A stretch of DNA of 64,000 nt from a bacterium (lineage in GTDB: Bacteria; SZUA-182; DTGQ01): the NCBI GenBank assembly GCA_040755755.1, contig JBFLZW010000006.1, forward strand, positions 62,001 to 126,000, given 5' to 3'. The translations under genes and the position numbers were made by a program. Shown here in pieces: positions 56,300 to 64,000 of the stretch. Numbering within the stretch: the stretch's first letter is position 1; every line of letters starts with the position of its first letter. The notes below the pieces were generated by a model that saw only the letters and a program-made list of their open reading frames with translations, was not told the origin of the DNA and made no database searches.

Positions 56300-57307
56300 T
56301 TATCGCTGGCGCGGCTGGAAAGAGGAGTGCCTGGCCAGTTCCTCAAAAAGCTCCCGCTCTTTCGGATCAAGTGTTTTCGGCACTGCTACCTGAATCATGG
56401 CATACAGATCACCGCGCATCCCTCCCGACATGGGAAGCCCTTTGCCTCGCAGCCGAAGCCGCTGCCCGCTTTGGACACCGGCAGGAATCTTCACCCTGGC
56501 TGTTCCTTCCATAGTCGGCACTTCCACCTGTGCACCCAGGGCCGCTTCCCAGGGTGTCACGGGCACTTCCACGATCAAATCATGACCTTTTAATTGGAAA
56601 ACCGGATGAGGAGCGATATGCACCCTCAGATACAAGTCTCCGGGCGGGCCGCCGCCCATCCCTTTCTCTCCCTGGCCACTGAGCCGGATCCGCTTGCCGT
56701 CCGTTATTCCTGCCGGAATCGTGACCTCAAGATTCTGGGTAACGCGCTGGGGCTGACCTGCGGCATCCGGCCTCACGGATTCCAGAGAAATGGTTTTCTT
56801 TGCGCCCTGGTAAGCATCTTCCAGAGGAATGGTGATTTCGGCCTCCCGGTCCTGACCACGCGCAGTCCAGTCCCCCGCCTGTGTCCGGCCACCGGCGGTC
56901 CGAAAACCGCCCAGTCCTGCACCAAAGAGCGTTTCGAAGAAATCGCTGAACTTTCCGCCACCAAGACCGCCAATATCCCCCAGGTCGCTGAAATTGACAC
57001 CTCTCCATGTTCCTCCGCCAGTCCCGGCAGCCCGTCCGCCCCGGAAATCCCATCCTGGCGGAGGAGTGAAATCCTGGCCAGCACGCCAGTTTTCTCCGAG
57101 CATATCATAGCGTTTACGCTTTTCGGGATCTTTCAGAACTTCGTAAGCCTCATTGATCTTCTTAAACCGCTCTTCCGCGTCCGGGCTCTTGTTAATATCG
57201 GGATGATACTTTCGGGCCAGTTTCCGGTAAGCACGCTGGATGTCATCCTGTGAGGCATTTCGGGGAACGCCCAGTACCTGATAATAATCCTGAAATTTAA
57301 TGGCCAT
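56300..57307 (-). CDS. cbpA: CbpA-type DnaJ homologue
   Basis: J-domain with HPD at 35-37 (KYHPDINK), a Gly/Phe-rich linker, and C-terminal substrate-binding domains ([20 protein letters not shown]). The zinc-finger region of canonical DnaJ is absent, so it is a type II (CbpA) co-chaperone. It lies between grpE and the MerR-like modulator gene. Confidence 0.93.
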   Translation of the reverse strand: MAIKFQDYYQVLGVPRNASQDDIQRAYRKLARKYHPDINKSPDAEERFKKINEAYEVLKDPEKRKRYDMLGENWRAGQDFTPPPGWDFRGGRAAGTGGGTWRGVNFSDLGDIGGLGGGKFSDFFETLFGAGLGGFRTAGGRTQAGDWTARGQDREAEITIPLEDAYQGAKKTISLESVRPDAAGQPQRVTQNLEVTIPAGITDGKRIRLSGQGEKGMGGGPPGDLYLRVHIAPHPVFQLKGHDLIVEVPVTPWEAALGAQVEVPTMEGTARVKIPAGVQSGQRLRLRGKGLPMSGGMRGDLYAMIQVAVPKTLDPKERELFEELARHSSFQPRQR

Positions 57308-57330
57308 CAGTTACCCTTTCAATTTACTGA

Positions 57331-57957
57331 TTACTTTTTGGCCTGATGCCTCACCGGGATGACTTTTGCCGGCCGCAGGATACGATCGCTGATGGTGTAG
57401 CCGGGTTCAACTACTTCGGCGATGATCCCTTCCGGCTGATCCGCAAGATCAACCGTGGCTACCGCATCGTGACGCTGCGGATCGAAGGGTTCCCCTTTCG
57501 GGATGATTGGATCCACCCGAAAATGGCGAAGAACACCCTGCATCTGCTGATATATGGCCTGCATGCCCTGATACCAGGGGTTATCCGATGCCTTTTCCGC
57601 TGCTTTGATGGCCCGCTCCATATTGTCCACCACTGCCAGCCACTGGTGCAGGACATAGTCCCGCTCGGCAAAGCGAAGCCGCTCAAGCTCCCGCTCAAAG
57701 CGCTTTCGGTAGTTGTCAAGGTCGGCAGCGGCTCTCTTCCACCGGTCTTCCATCTCCTGAAGCTGCTGCCTCAGGCTGGTCACGACCTGTTCCGTTTCCT
57801 CAATTTCCTTGCGGGCGGCAGCCTCCTGCTCGGAGAGGATTTCCTCCTCCTCTCCGGCAGGAAGATCAGGCCGGGGTGTTTCCAGCCCGGCCTCCTGTGA
57901 TTCGGGTGAATCCCCTGCGGGAATTCTCCGGGATTTTTCTTCCTGATGTCTCTTCAT
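57331..57957 (-). CDS. grpE: Nucleotide-exchange factor GrpE
   Basis: 208 residues. A charged N-terminus and coiled coil (RKEIEETEQVVTSLRQQLQE) are followed by the conserved DLDNYRKRFERE and GMQAIYQQMQGVLRHF, and the beta domain (PEGIIAEVVEPGYTISDRIL). Start at 57957 has AAGGAG upstream; the frame opens 9 codons earlier, overlapping the dnaK stop. Confidence 0.92.
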   Translation of the reverse strand: MKRHQEEKSRRIPAGDSPESQEAGLETPRPDLPAGEEEEILSEQEAAARKEIEETEQVVTSLRQQLQEMEDRWKRAAADLDNYRKRFERELERLRFAERDYVLHQWLAVVDNMERAIKAAEKASDNPWYQGMQAIYQQMQGVLRHFRVDPIIPKGEPFDPQRHDAVATVDLADQPEGIIAEVVEPGYTISDRILRPAKVIPVRHQAKK

Positions 57958-57980
57958 CGTCTGCTCCTTCAAGCGTGGAA

Positions 57981-59909
57981 TCACTTTTCAGTAAATTCAG
58001 CGTCAATCACGTCTTCACCGCCACCGCCTGAAGGCTGTCTGCCGCCTCCTGCTCCCGGTCCGCCTGCACCACCGGCAGCGCCTGCACCGGCGGCAGGACC
58101 ACCTGCCCCGGCCTGCTGTGCGGCAGCGCCGAGGCTATACGAAGCCTGCTGCAGATCGTTCTTCAACTGCCTGACCCGCTCCACCGGAGCCTCATCTTTG
58201 ATGGCCTGACGGATATCGGCAATCAGTTGTTCGCAGCGGGCCTTTTCATGGACCGGAACCCGGTCGCCCAGCTCGTGCAGCATTCTCTCCACCTGATAGG
58301 CCAAAGAGTCTGCCTGATTGCGCTCTTCAATGGCTTCTTTGCGGCTTCGGTCCTCTGCTGCATGGGCTTCGGCATCGTGAACCATGCGGTCAATCTCGCC
58401 CTTGTCCAGATTGGTCGATCCGCTGATCGTAATCTTCTGTTCCTTGTTCGTGTCCCGGTCTTTGGCCGAGACGTTCAGGATTCCGTTAGCGTCGATATCG
58501 AAGGTCACCTCGATCTGCGGTACTCCCCGCGGCGCCGGGCGAATGCCTTCCAGCTTGAACCGGCCCAGTTGGCGGTTATCCCTGGCCATTGGCCGCTCTC
58601 CCTGGAGCACCACAATGTCCACAGCAGGCTGGCTGTCCTCGGCTGTGGAGAAAACCTCGGACCTTCGGGTCGGGATGGTGGTGTTGCGCTCGATCAGCCT
58701 GGTCATGACACCGCCAAGGGTCTCTACGCCAAGAGACAGGGGGGTTACGTCCAGCAGCAGGACATCCCGCACTTCTCCCTGAATGATTCCAGCCTGAATG
58801 GCTGCTCCTACGGCAACGACCTCATCCGGGTTCACCGACATGTTCGGCTGCTTGCCGCCGGTCATCTTGCGCACCAGTTCCTGGACCGCCGGCATTCGGG
58901 TGGCACCACCCACCAGGATAACTTCGTCGATGTCTTTCTCGGTCAGTTTGGCATCGTTCAAAGCCTGTTTGACCGGCCCGATGCAGCGCTCGACCAGTTG
59001 GTGAGTCAACTGTTCAAACTTGGCCCTGGTCAGGGTCATGGACAGATGCTTGGGCCCTGTGGCATCGGCAGTGATAAAGGGAAGATTGACAATGGTCTGG
59101 GCCATGCTCGAAAGCTCACACTTGGCCTTTTCAGCAGCCTCATACAGCCGCTGCAGTGCCTGGCGGTCCTTCCGAAGGTCAATCCCCTGTTCCCTGCGGA
59201 ATTCATCGGCCAGCCAGTCGACTATGGCCTTGTCAAAATCGTCGCCGCCAAGGTGCGTATCGCCTGAAGTCGAGCGGACCTCGCAGACACCTTCGCCTAC
59301 TTCCAGAATGGACACATCAAAAGTCCCTCCGCCAAGGTCAAAAACCATGATGGTCTCGTTTTTCTTTTTCTCCATGCCGTAGGCCAAAGCCGCTGCCGTC
59401 GGCTCGTTGATGACCCTGAGCACCTCAAGCCCGGCAATCTTGCCCGCGTCCTTGGTCGCCTGACGCTGAGCATCGTTAAAATACGCGGGTACAGTGATGA
59501 CCGCCTGCTTCACCTTCTCACCCAGGTAATTGGAGGCATCATCGACCAGTTTGCGAAGCACCTGGGCCGAGATCTCCTCCGGCGCATACTGTTTATTCCG
59601 GATATCGAACCGGACCGCATTGTTGGGACCGGAGACTACCTTATACGGAACGATCTTGATTTCCGATTGTACTTCATCATAATTCCGGCCAATGAACCGC
59701 TTGGCCGAAAAGACCGTGGATTCCGGATTAATAACTGCCTGGCGTTTGGCTATCTGCCCTACCAAACGCTGGCCATCTTCAGTAAAAGCCACAACTGAGG
59801 GAGTGGTCCGCCCCCCCTCGGCATTGGGAATAACTACCGGCTTTCCCGCTTCCATGACGGCTATACAGGAATTTGTAGTACCGAGGTCAATTCCAACTGC
59901 CTTGGCCAT
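57981..59909 (-). CDS. dnaK: Hsp70 chaperone DnaK
   Basis: The central Hsp70. [21 protein letters not shown] is the nucleotide-binding start; [35 protein letters not shown] and [12 protein letters not shown] follow. The C-terminal lid and [10 protein letters not shown] end are intact. 642 residues. First gene of the chaperone block, behind the promoter at 60154-60182. Confidence 0.97.
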   Translation of the reverse strand: MAKAVGIDLGTTNSCIAVMEAGKPVVIPNAEGGRTTPSVVAFTEDGQRLVGQIAKRQAVINPESTVFSAKRFIGRNYDEVQSEIKIVPYKVVSGPNNAVRFDIRNKQYAPEEISAQVLRKLVDDASNYLGEKVKQAVITVPAYFNDAQRQATKDAGKIAGLEVLRVINEPTAAALAYGMEKKKNETIMVFDLGGGTFDVSILEVGEGVCEVRSTSGDTHLGGDDFDKAIVDWLADEFRREQGIDLRKDRQALQRLYEAAEKAKCELSSMAQTIVNLPFITADATGPKHLSMTLTRAKFEQLTHQLVERCIGPVKQALNDAKLTEKDIDEVILVGGATRMPAVQELVRKMTGGKQPNMSVNPDEVVAVGAAIQAGIIQGEVRDVLLLDVTPLSLGVETLGGVMTRLIERNTTIPTRRSEVFSTAEDSQPAVDIVVLQGERPMARDNRQLGRFKLEGIRPAPRGVPQIEVTFDIDANGILNVSAKDRDTNKEQKITISGSTNLDKGEIDRMVHDAEAHAAEDRSRKEAIEERNQADSLAYQVERMLHELGDRVPVHEKARCEQLIADIRQAIKDEAPVERVRQLKNDLQQASYSLGAAAQQAGAGGPAAGAGAAGGAGGPGAGGGRQPSGGGGEDVIDAEFTEK

Positions 59910-60088
59910 GATCGACTACCTCCTTACTTGATTGATCTTTTTGTTTTTGCGGGTAATTGCCCATCCCGCCCATTGTTTTCTTTACTCTGCGGACTGCTTT
60001 TTCGCCATGCAGTGCCGTTTCCGGCACTCCGTTGTATTTTCCCGCAATTGTCCAAAGTTACTATTGACTGCCATTTGTTCTGAGAAGA

Positions 60089-60115
60089 TAAATATCTATT
60101 AATCGGAGATATTTA
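60089..60115 (-). promoter_or_regulatory. 9-N9-9 inverted repeat in the dnaK leader (operator candidate)
   Basis: TAAATATCT, nine nt, AGATATTTA is a perfect palindromic pair. The geometry is the same as CIRCE (TTAGCACTC-N9-GAGTGCTAA) but the sequence differs. It lies about 40 nt downstream of the predicted -10 and about 180 nt before the dnaK ATG, so it would be inside the transcript. Confidence 0.6.
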
Positions 60116-60153
60116 CCTTGTTGAATAAATATGCAAAGCATATGCCAGAGACT

Positions 60154-60182
60154 ATTATAACACTTAAATCATATATTATCAA
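60154..60182 (-). promoter_or_regulatory. Sigma-70-like promoter of the dnaK block
   Basis: On the minus strand TTGATA, 17 nt, TATAAT: near-consensus. Transcription would begin about 60147 and give a ~240-nt leader containing the inverted repeat. Confidence 0.65.
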
Positions 60183-60339
60183 TACATTAAGGGTTGCATT
60201 TGACGGCCTTTTCCCCGACGAGCTGCTCCCGGTGTGACGTCGCATGCGACGCAGGATATGTCCACCGGCGCATGACGGTGGATGTATCGTATGACCATGA
60301 CCGCCTCATGCTCTCCGAGGGCAAATAGTACAATATTTT

Positions 60340-60368
60340 TTGACAGGTGTATATAATGATTTTATGAT
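60340..60368 (+). promoter_or_regulatory. Predicted promoter of the patatin gene
   Basis: TTGACA (60340-60345), a 17-nt spacer and TATGAT (60363-60368). Lies about 70 nt before the patatin-like gene. Confidence 0.5.
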
Positions 60369-60437
60369 ATAATACATTTTTCTCAGAGTTCAGGATTCCA
60401 GACATATTCACGGATTTACCATGAGAGAGGGGGCAGT

Positions 60438-61454
60438 ATGGCCGGTAATAAAATCGATGGTGTTTTTGAAGGCGGTGGAGTTAAAGGCATTGGTCTTGTC
60501 GGAGCAGTTACGGTCATGGAAGAGAAGGGTTTTCAATTTGAGAATGTGGCCGGTACATCCGCGGGAGCTATCGTCGCCAGTCTGATTGCCGCGGGATATA
60601 CAGCCGGAGATTTGAAAAAAATCGTTCAGGGCATGGATTACCGCAAATTCCAGGATAAAGGATGGCTGGACAAAATTCCGGGTCTGGGGCCTGCCTTGAG
60701 CCTTGGCTTTGAAAAAGGCATCTACGAAGGGAAATTCTTCGAATCCTGGCTGCGGGGTCTTCTCGCTCATGCCCCGAAAGGAAAAGTTACAACCTTCAAG
60801 GACCTGGTTATGGATGAATATAAGGATGACCCCCAGTTTCGGTATAAGCTCCAGGTCATTGCCGCCGATATTACCCGGGGGAAAATGCTGATACTTCCCC
60901 GGGATATTGTCGATTACGGGATAGAGCCTGATAATCTGGAGGTAGCCCTGGCAGTCAGGATGAGCATGAGCATACCTTTTTTCTACGAACCCGTTATCCT
61001 GAAGGACACCAGCGGCACCCCCTGCTACATCGTGGATGGCGGCATCCTGAGCAACTTCCCCGTCTGGCTGATGGATGACCACACCGCCAATCCTCCCTGG
61101 CCTACCTTTGGCTTCAAGCTGGTCGGTCCGACGGATGGAAAGCCGAATACCATCAATGGTCCTGTCACCCTGTTCGCCGCACTCTTCCAGACCATGATGG
61201 AAGCTCACGATAATTATCACATCGAGGAAGCCCAGTTTGCCCGCACCATCCCCATTCCCACACTCGGCATAGGAACAACGGAGTTTAACCTGTCGAAGGA
61301 TAAGAGCAACCGGCTTTTTAAATCAGGGGTGGGCGCTGCCGAAAAATTCCTCCAGGGATGGGACTTTGAGCAATATAAACAGAAGTACCGGCAGAAGAGG
61401 TCTGCGGCACCTCAAAAGGCCGTACTACCCCGAAAACCCGGAGTACCCCAGTGA
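60438..61454 (+). CDS. Patatin-like phospholipase
   Basis: Acyl-hydrolase with a Ser-Asp dyad: GGGVKG oxyanion motif, GTSAG (Ser41) and VDGGILSNFP (Asp200). No signal peptide; bacterial patatins may be cytosolic or secreted. GAGGGGG lies before the ATG. The downstream propeller protein gene overlaps its stop. Confidence 0.9.
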   Translation: MAGNKIDGVFEGGGVKGIGLVGAVTVMEEKGFQFENVAGTSAGAIVASLIAAGYTAGDLKKIVQGMDYRKFQDKGWLDKIPGLGPALSLGFEKGIYEGKFFESWLRGLLAHAPKGKVTTFKDLVMDEYKDDPQFRYKLQVIAADITRGKMLILPRDIVDYGIEPDNLEVALAVRMSMSIPFFYEPVILKDTSGTPCYIVDGGILSNFPVWLMDDHTANPPWPTFGFKLVGPTDGKPNTINGPVTLFAALFQTMMEAHDNYHIEEAQFARTIPIPTLGIGTTEFNLSKDKSNRLFKSGVGAAEKFLQGWDFEQYKQKYRQKRSAAPQKAVLPRKPGVPQ

Positions 61455-61471
61455 AAGAATGGGGGAGAAGA

Positions 61472-62836
61472 ATGAAGGTTAAGATATCTACCAGCATCCA
61501 CCATTTCAGTATGGAGAGCTCATTACTTCCCGTTTCGAGGGTATCATCCGCTGTGCTCGGCGGGTTTGTCCTGCTTGTTCACCTGTTTTTCCCGGTTCGG
61601 GCCGGTGCACTGCCGAGCATGTGGCAGGTAAATTACGGCGGAAAGTTGGACGATTCGGCTCAGGCCGTTCAGCAGACTTCCGATGGCGGATATATTGTAG
61701 TTGGATGGACGAGGTCTTTTGGGGGAGATCAAGACTGCTACATCATAAAACTCAACAGCAATGGCGAAGAAGTCTGGCCGGAAACAAAGCGCTATGGGGG
61801 AAAAGGTAACCAGAGAGCTAACGCCGTTGTGCAGACTTCCAACGGCGGGTACATAATAGCCGGAGTAACGGATTCTACTGAGAGCGGGATGGAAGATTGC
61901 TACCTTATCAGGCTTGACCGGGATGGAAACAGAGTCGGCAATGATAAAACCTATGGTGGAAGCTCCGATGATTCAGCCAACTCGATTCAGAAGACTTCCG
62001 ATGGCAATTATATTATAGCTGGCTCGACGAAATCATTCGGGGGGCAAGACTGTTATATCGTAAAATTTGACAGCAATCTTCAAGAAATATGGTCCCGGCA
62101 TTTTGGCACTGATGGTAACGATTCATTAAACTTCATTCAGGAGACTTCCGATCAGGGATTTATTGCGGCTGGATGGACACAATCTTTCGAAGGCTCGAAC
62201 AGGCGTTCCTCTGTTGTTAAACTTGGCAGTGACGGTAGTGTGAATTGGTATAGAACCTTCGGTGGCGGCATCCATGATGCAGCTTACTCGGTTGCGGAAA
62301 TCAGCGGTGTCGGGTATTTGGTGGCCGGGGTGGCAAGCTCTCCCCCTACCGGAGATAACTGTTATGTCAGGAAACTGGACAAAAGCGGATCGTTTATCTG
62401 GGAAAAGACTTATGGCGGAAGCGGTGACGATGCGGCTTATTCCCTGCAACTGACTTCTGATGGCGGATATGTTCTTGCCGGAGAGAAAAGCTCTTCCGGT
62501 ACTAATGGGAAAGACTGCTACTGTGTAAAGGTTGATTATTTGGGTGATACGGCCTGGGAAAAAACCTATGGCTGGAGCGGTGACGACATATGTTACTGCA
62601 TCCAGCCGACTAAAGATGGCGGCTATGTCCTGGCGGGGGCTACTCTGACGGCAGCCTACGGTCTTGAACTTTATATTATCAAAACCGATTCCAAAGGCAA
62701 TACCACGGCCAGACAAGGCGGTCCAGGTGGTAGTTCTTCCAGGAATTCCCCACCGAGTTATGTGAACCCGGATCAAATCTTTCATCTCGACTCAGGCGGC
62801 TGTTTCCTGCACAGCATTCTGCTGACCTGCCGGTAA
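61472..62836 (+). CDS. Exported seven-repeat beta-propeller protein
   Basis: A signal sequence (SSAVLGGFVLLVHLFF) is followed by seven units of ~50 residues, each like KTYGGSSDDSANSIQKTSDG followed by NYIIAGSTKS...DCYIVKFD. This corresponds to a seven-blade propeller of unknown ligand. The end (SGGCFLHSILLTCR) carries two Cys. A GTG at 61451 overlapping the patatin stop is an alternative start; the ATG at 61472 has GGGGGAG. It may form a unit with the patatin. Confidence 0.78.
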   Translation: MKVKISTSIHHFSMESSLLPVSRVSSAVLGGFVLLVHLFFPVRAGALPSMWQVNYGGKLDDSAQAVQQTSDGGYIVVGWTRSFGGDQDCYIIKLNSNGEEVWPETKRYGGKGNQRANAVVQTSNGGYIIAGVTDSTESGMEDCYLIRLDRDGNRVGNDKTYGGSSDDSANSIQKTSDGNYIIAGSTKSFGGQDCYIVKFDSNLQEIWSRHFGTDGNDSLNFIQETSDQGFIAAGWTQSFEGSNRRSSVVKLGSDGSVNWYRTFGGGIHDAAYSVAEISGVGYLVAGVASSPPTGDNCYVRKLDKSGSFIWEKTYGGSGDDAAYSLQLTSDGGYVLAGEKSSSGTNGKDCYCVKVDYLGDTAWEKTYGWSGDDICYCIQPTKDGGYVLAGATLTAAYGLELYIIKTDSKGNTTARQGGPGGSSSRNSPPSYVNPDQIFHLDSGGCFLHSILLTCR

Positions 62837-62929
62837 TTGTCCGGCATGGCCTTTGATTCAGGTGATCGGTCGGGGAGTACGGGAGTACTCCCCCGATTCC
62901 TTCCTCGGTCATTCCCCGCTGCTGCCTGC

Positions 62930-63080
62930 TCACTCCGCCTCTGTCCCGGCCGCCAGCGGCGGTCCGATTGGCAGTCCTTCCTGCTGCATGATCTTCAGGG
63001 CATTGGTGGTTGGACAGACCCCTGGCCGGAGCCGATAGTCGAATTGCATCCGGTCGGTTTCTATTGACTTGTACATATTG
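62930..63080 (-). pseudogene. MutS-family C-terminal fragment
   Basis: On the minus strand DRMQFDYRLRPGVCPTTNAL and KIMQQEGLPIG are the conserved end of MutS-family proteins. The upstream portion of the gene reappears at 63850-64000. Open frame to 63115; homology is clear only up to about 63080. Confidence 0.8.
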
Positions 63081-63091
63081 CCGACTATATT
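63064..63091 (+). promoter_or_regulatory. Predicted vapBC promoter
   Basis: TTGACT (63064-63069), a 16-nt spacer and TATATT (63086-63091), about 50 nt before vapB. Confidence 0.45.
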
Positions 63092-63141
63092 ATTTAGCTG
63101 AGGGACATTGTGCATGAAAATGTAATGGAGAGGTATAATAC

Positions 63142-63342
63142 ATGGAAATTAATCTGGCAATAGACGATAAATTGCTGTCAGAAGCCCAGGAGGTCGGTGG
63201 GCATAAGGACCAAAAAGATATAGTAACGGAAGCACTCAAAGAATATATTCAGCGCCGAAAACAAAGGGAGATCATAGAACTATTCGGTAAGATTGATTAC
63301 GACCAGGATTACGACTATAAAAGTGGCAGGTTCCATAGATGA
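63142..63342 (+). CDS. VapB-type antitoxin
   Basis: 66 residues: LAIDDKLLSEAQEVGGHKDQ, then EALKEYIQRRKQREIIELFG, typical of VapB (ribbon-helix-helix-like N-terminus). GGAGAGG precedes the ATG. Overlaps vapC by 4 nt (ATGA). Confidence 0.88.
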   Translation: MEINLAIDDKLLSEAQEVGGHKDQKDIVTEALKEYIQRRKQREIIELFGKIDYDQDYDYKSGRFHR

Positions 63343-63776
63343 GAGTATTAGTGGATACTTCTATCTGGTCTTTAGCCTTCAGGCGGAATAAAAATATCAG
63401 CATTGAAGAAGCAGGTTTAATCAAGGAACTTGTCAGAATTATTCAGGAAATGAAAGCTGCAATCATAGGCCCCATCAGGCAAGAATTGTTATCGGGTATT
63501 TCTGCCCCTGAGCAATATAAAACTCTCAGGGATAAGCTCAGAGCGTTTGAAGACATGCCTATAGATTCAGATGATTATGAGGTAGCAGCAGATTTCTTTA
63601 ATAGATGCCGTAAGAAAGGTATTCAAGGTTCGCACATCGATTTTTTAATCTGTGCAGTAGCCTGCCGGAATAATATGCCACTTTTTACTCTTGATAAGGA
63701 TTTTGAGCTCTACTCAAGGCATGTGGAAGTTTCTCTTTACATCCCGAATCCTCCGAAAGATAGGTCTTCGTCTTAA
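63339..63776 (+). CDS. VapC-type PIN-domain ribonuclease toxin
   Basis: 145 residues with VDTSIW (Asp6), IGPIRQELLSG, GSHIDFLICAVA and LFTLDKDF, the four acidic PIN positions. The VapB-VapC pair lies between the two fragments of the MutS-family gene. Confidence 0.9.
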   Translation: MRVLVDTSIWSLAFRRNKNISIEEAGLIKELVRIIQEMKAAIIGPIRQELLSGISAPEQYKTLRDKLRAFEDMPIDSDDYEVAADFFNRCRKKGIQGSHIDFLICAVACRNNMPLFTLDKDFELYSRHVEVSLYIPNPPKDRSSS

Positions 63777-63849
63777 GTGGTCCTCTCGCTAACATGGCGA
63801 GGGAACTACGCGGCCGGTTAAATAAAAGCCCCCTCACCCATCCCACACT

Positions 63850-64000
63850 GTTGCCTCTGCTCACTCCGATGATTCTCTCCCGGTTGTTGGTTCCCCGGAA
63901 AATTTCGTCGATGAGGGCCAGGACAGGGGGAGCGCTCCAATCCCCGGCAGCTTCGAGAATGCTTTTCAGCAGCTTGACCTCCGCGTAAAAGGAGGACAGA
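63850..64000 (-). pseudogene. MutS-family Walker B fragment (3' side lost, 5' beyond the window)
   Basis: On the minus strand SSFYAEVKLLKSILEAAG, then VLALIDEIFRGTNNRERIIG, is the MutS-family ATPase region with the Walker B Asp-Glu. The natural continuation (about 40 residues) is missing and vapBC follows; the C-terminal end is at 62930. The gene continues beyond 64000. Confidence 0.8.

Larger units (their letters stand above)
59910..60437. other. Divergent region between dnaK and the patatin gene
   Basis: Contains the dnaK promoter and inverted repeat (listed separately), a short Cys-rich frame (about 60196-60330, DVACDAGYVHRRMTVDVSYD) that resembles a YgiT-like antitoxin remnant only weakly, and the promoter at 60340-60368. 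Confidence 0.4.
62837..63141. other. Gap with hairpin, mutS fragment and vapBC promoter
   Basis: GGGGAGTAC (62872-62880) and GTACTCCCC (62885-62893) form a hairpin. The mutS C-terminal fragment and the vapBC promoter are described separately. Confidence 0.5.

Noticed and set aside
58227-59267. A 346-codon open frame on the plus strand opposite dnaK
   Set aside because: Shadow of DnaK; no independent evidence.
60196-60330. Cys-rich short frame as a YgiT-type antitoxin
   Set aside because: Only one CxxC and weak similarity; no ribosome site or partner.
62788-62836. C-terminal GGCF motif of the propeller protein as a CFI-type sorting signal
   Set aside because: Only SGGCF matches; the following residues (LHSILLTCR) do not fit the known pattern.
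1-64000. tRNA or rRNA genes
   Set aside because: No candidate cloverleaf or rRNA sequence was seen by eye; a tRNAscan or rRNA HMM run would settle this.

Overview
The window looks like chromosome from an anaerobic or microaerophilic Gram-negative bacterium. Evidence for this is the set of lipoproteins and exported proteins, a PilM/GspL-type secretion or pilus protein, a 15-haem c-type cytochrome, a rubrerythrin and rubredoxin pair, a glycyl-radical-type activase and SurE. An archaeal-type ADTH synthase-like aldolase and the mix of families suggest a deltaproteobacterium-like lineage or a candidate phylum. No rRNA or tRNA is present, so the phylum cannot be fixed from the sequence alone. Base composition is moderate except for an AT-rich beta-helix gene at about 10-12 kb.

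Layout. 0-2 kb: the 3' part of a DUF255/YyaL-type gene. 2.2-9.6 kb, minus strand: an unknown protein, dnaN, surE, a NYN-domain protein, a PilM-PilN/GspL-like protein and a phosphomannomutase, closed by a terminator. 10-12.2 kb: an AT-rich exported beta-helix protein. 12.6-17.5 kb, plus strand: a CocE-type hydrolase, an MFS transporter and an ATP-grasp-like protein, the last two with overlapping stop and start. 17.8-24.3 kb, plus strand: a caspase-like lipoprotein, a DUF4384-type protein, a small membrane protein and a large RCC1/FN3/discoidin/kelch lipoprotein.

24.3-25.4 kb is a graveyard: a frameshifted formylglycine-generating-enzyme fragment, an IS5-type transposase remnant and a MITE-like element with inverted ends and a CTAA duplication. 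25.7-36.9 kb holds exported low-complexity (Thr- or Gly/Tyr-rich) proteins, a sulfatase-fold/TPR protein and the 15-haem cytochrome. One Gly/Tyr-rich protein carries its own CxxCH haem motif.

37-44.6 kb is mostly housekeeping: a YprB-like nuclease, a Nudix hydrolase, a short IF-2, Lon, a DUF2283 protein, a frameshifted hicB and the aldolase. 45-46.8 kb is a toxin-antitoxin patch with a visible segmental duplication that copied the start of rarA. 46.8-53.4 kb: rarA, a TPR membrane protein, a 38-residue membrane peptide, phoU, rubredoxin, rubrerythrin, a glycyl-radical activase and an SCP2 protein. 54-59.9 kb, minus strand: the chaperone block dnaK-grpE-cbpA-cbpM followed by htpG. Its leader has a sigma-70-like promoter and a 9-N9-9 inverted repeat with CIRCE geometry but a different sequence. 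60.4-62.8 kb: a patatin-like lipase and a seven-repeat propeller protein. 62.9-64 kb: a MutS-family gene split by a vapBC module.

The most unusual parts are the haem-bearing Gly/Tyr-rich protein with the modular cytochrome, the caspase lipoprotein operon, the vapBC-split mutS homologue, the MITE-like element, and the chaperone leader operator. Dispersed short repeats of at least four families sit in many intergenic gaps.
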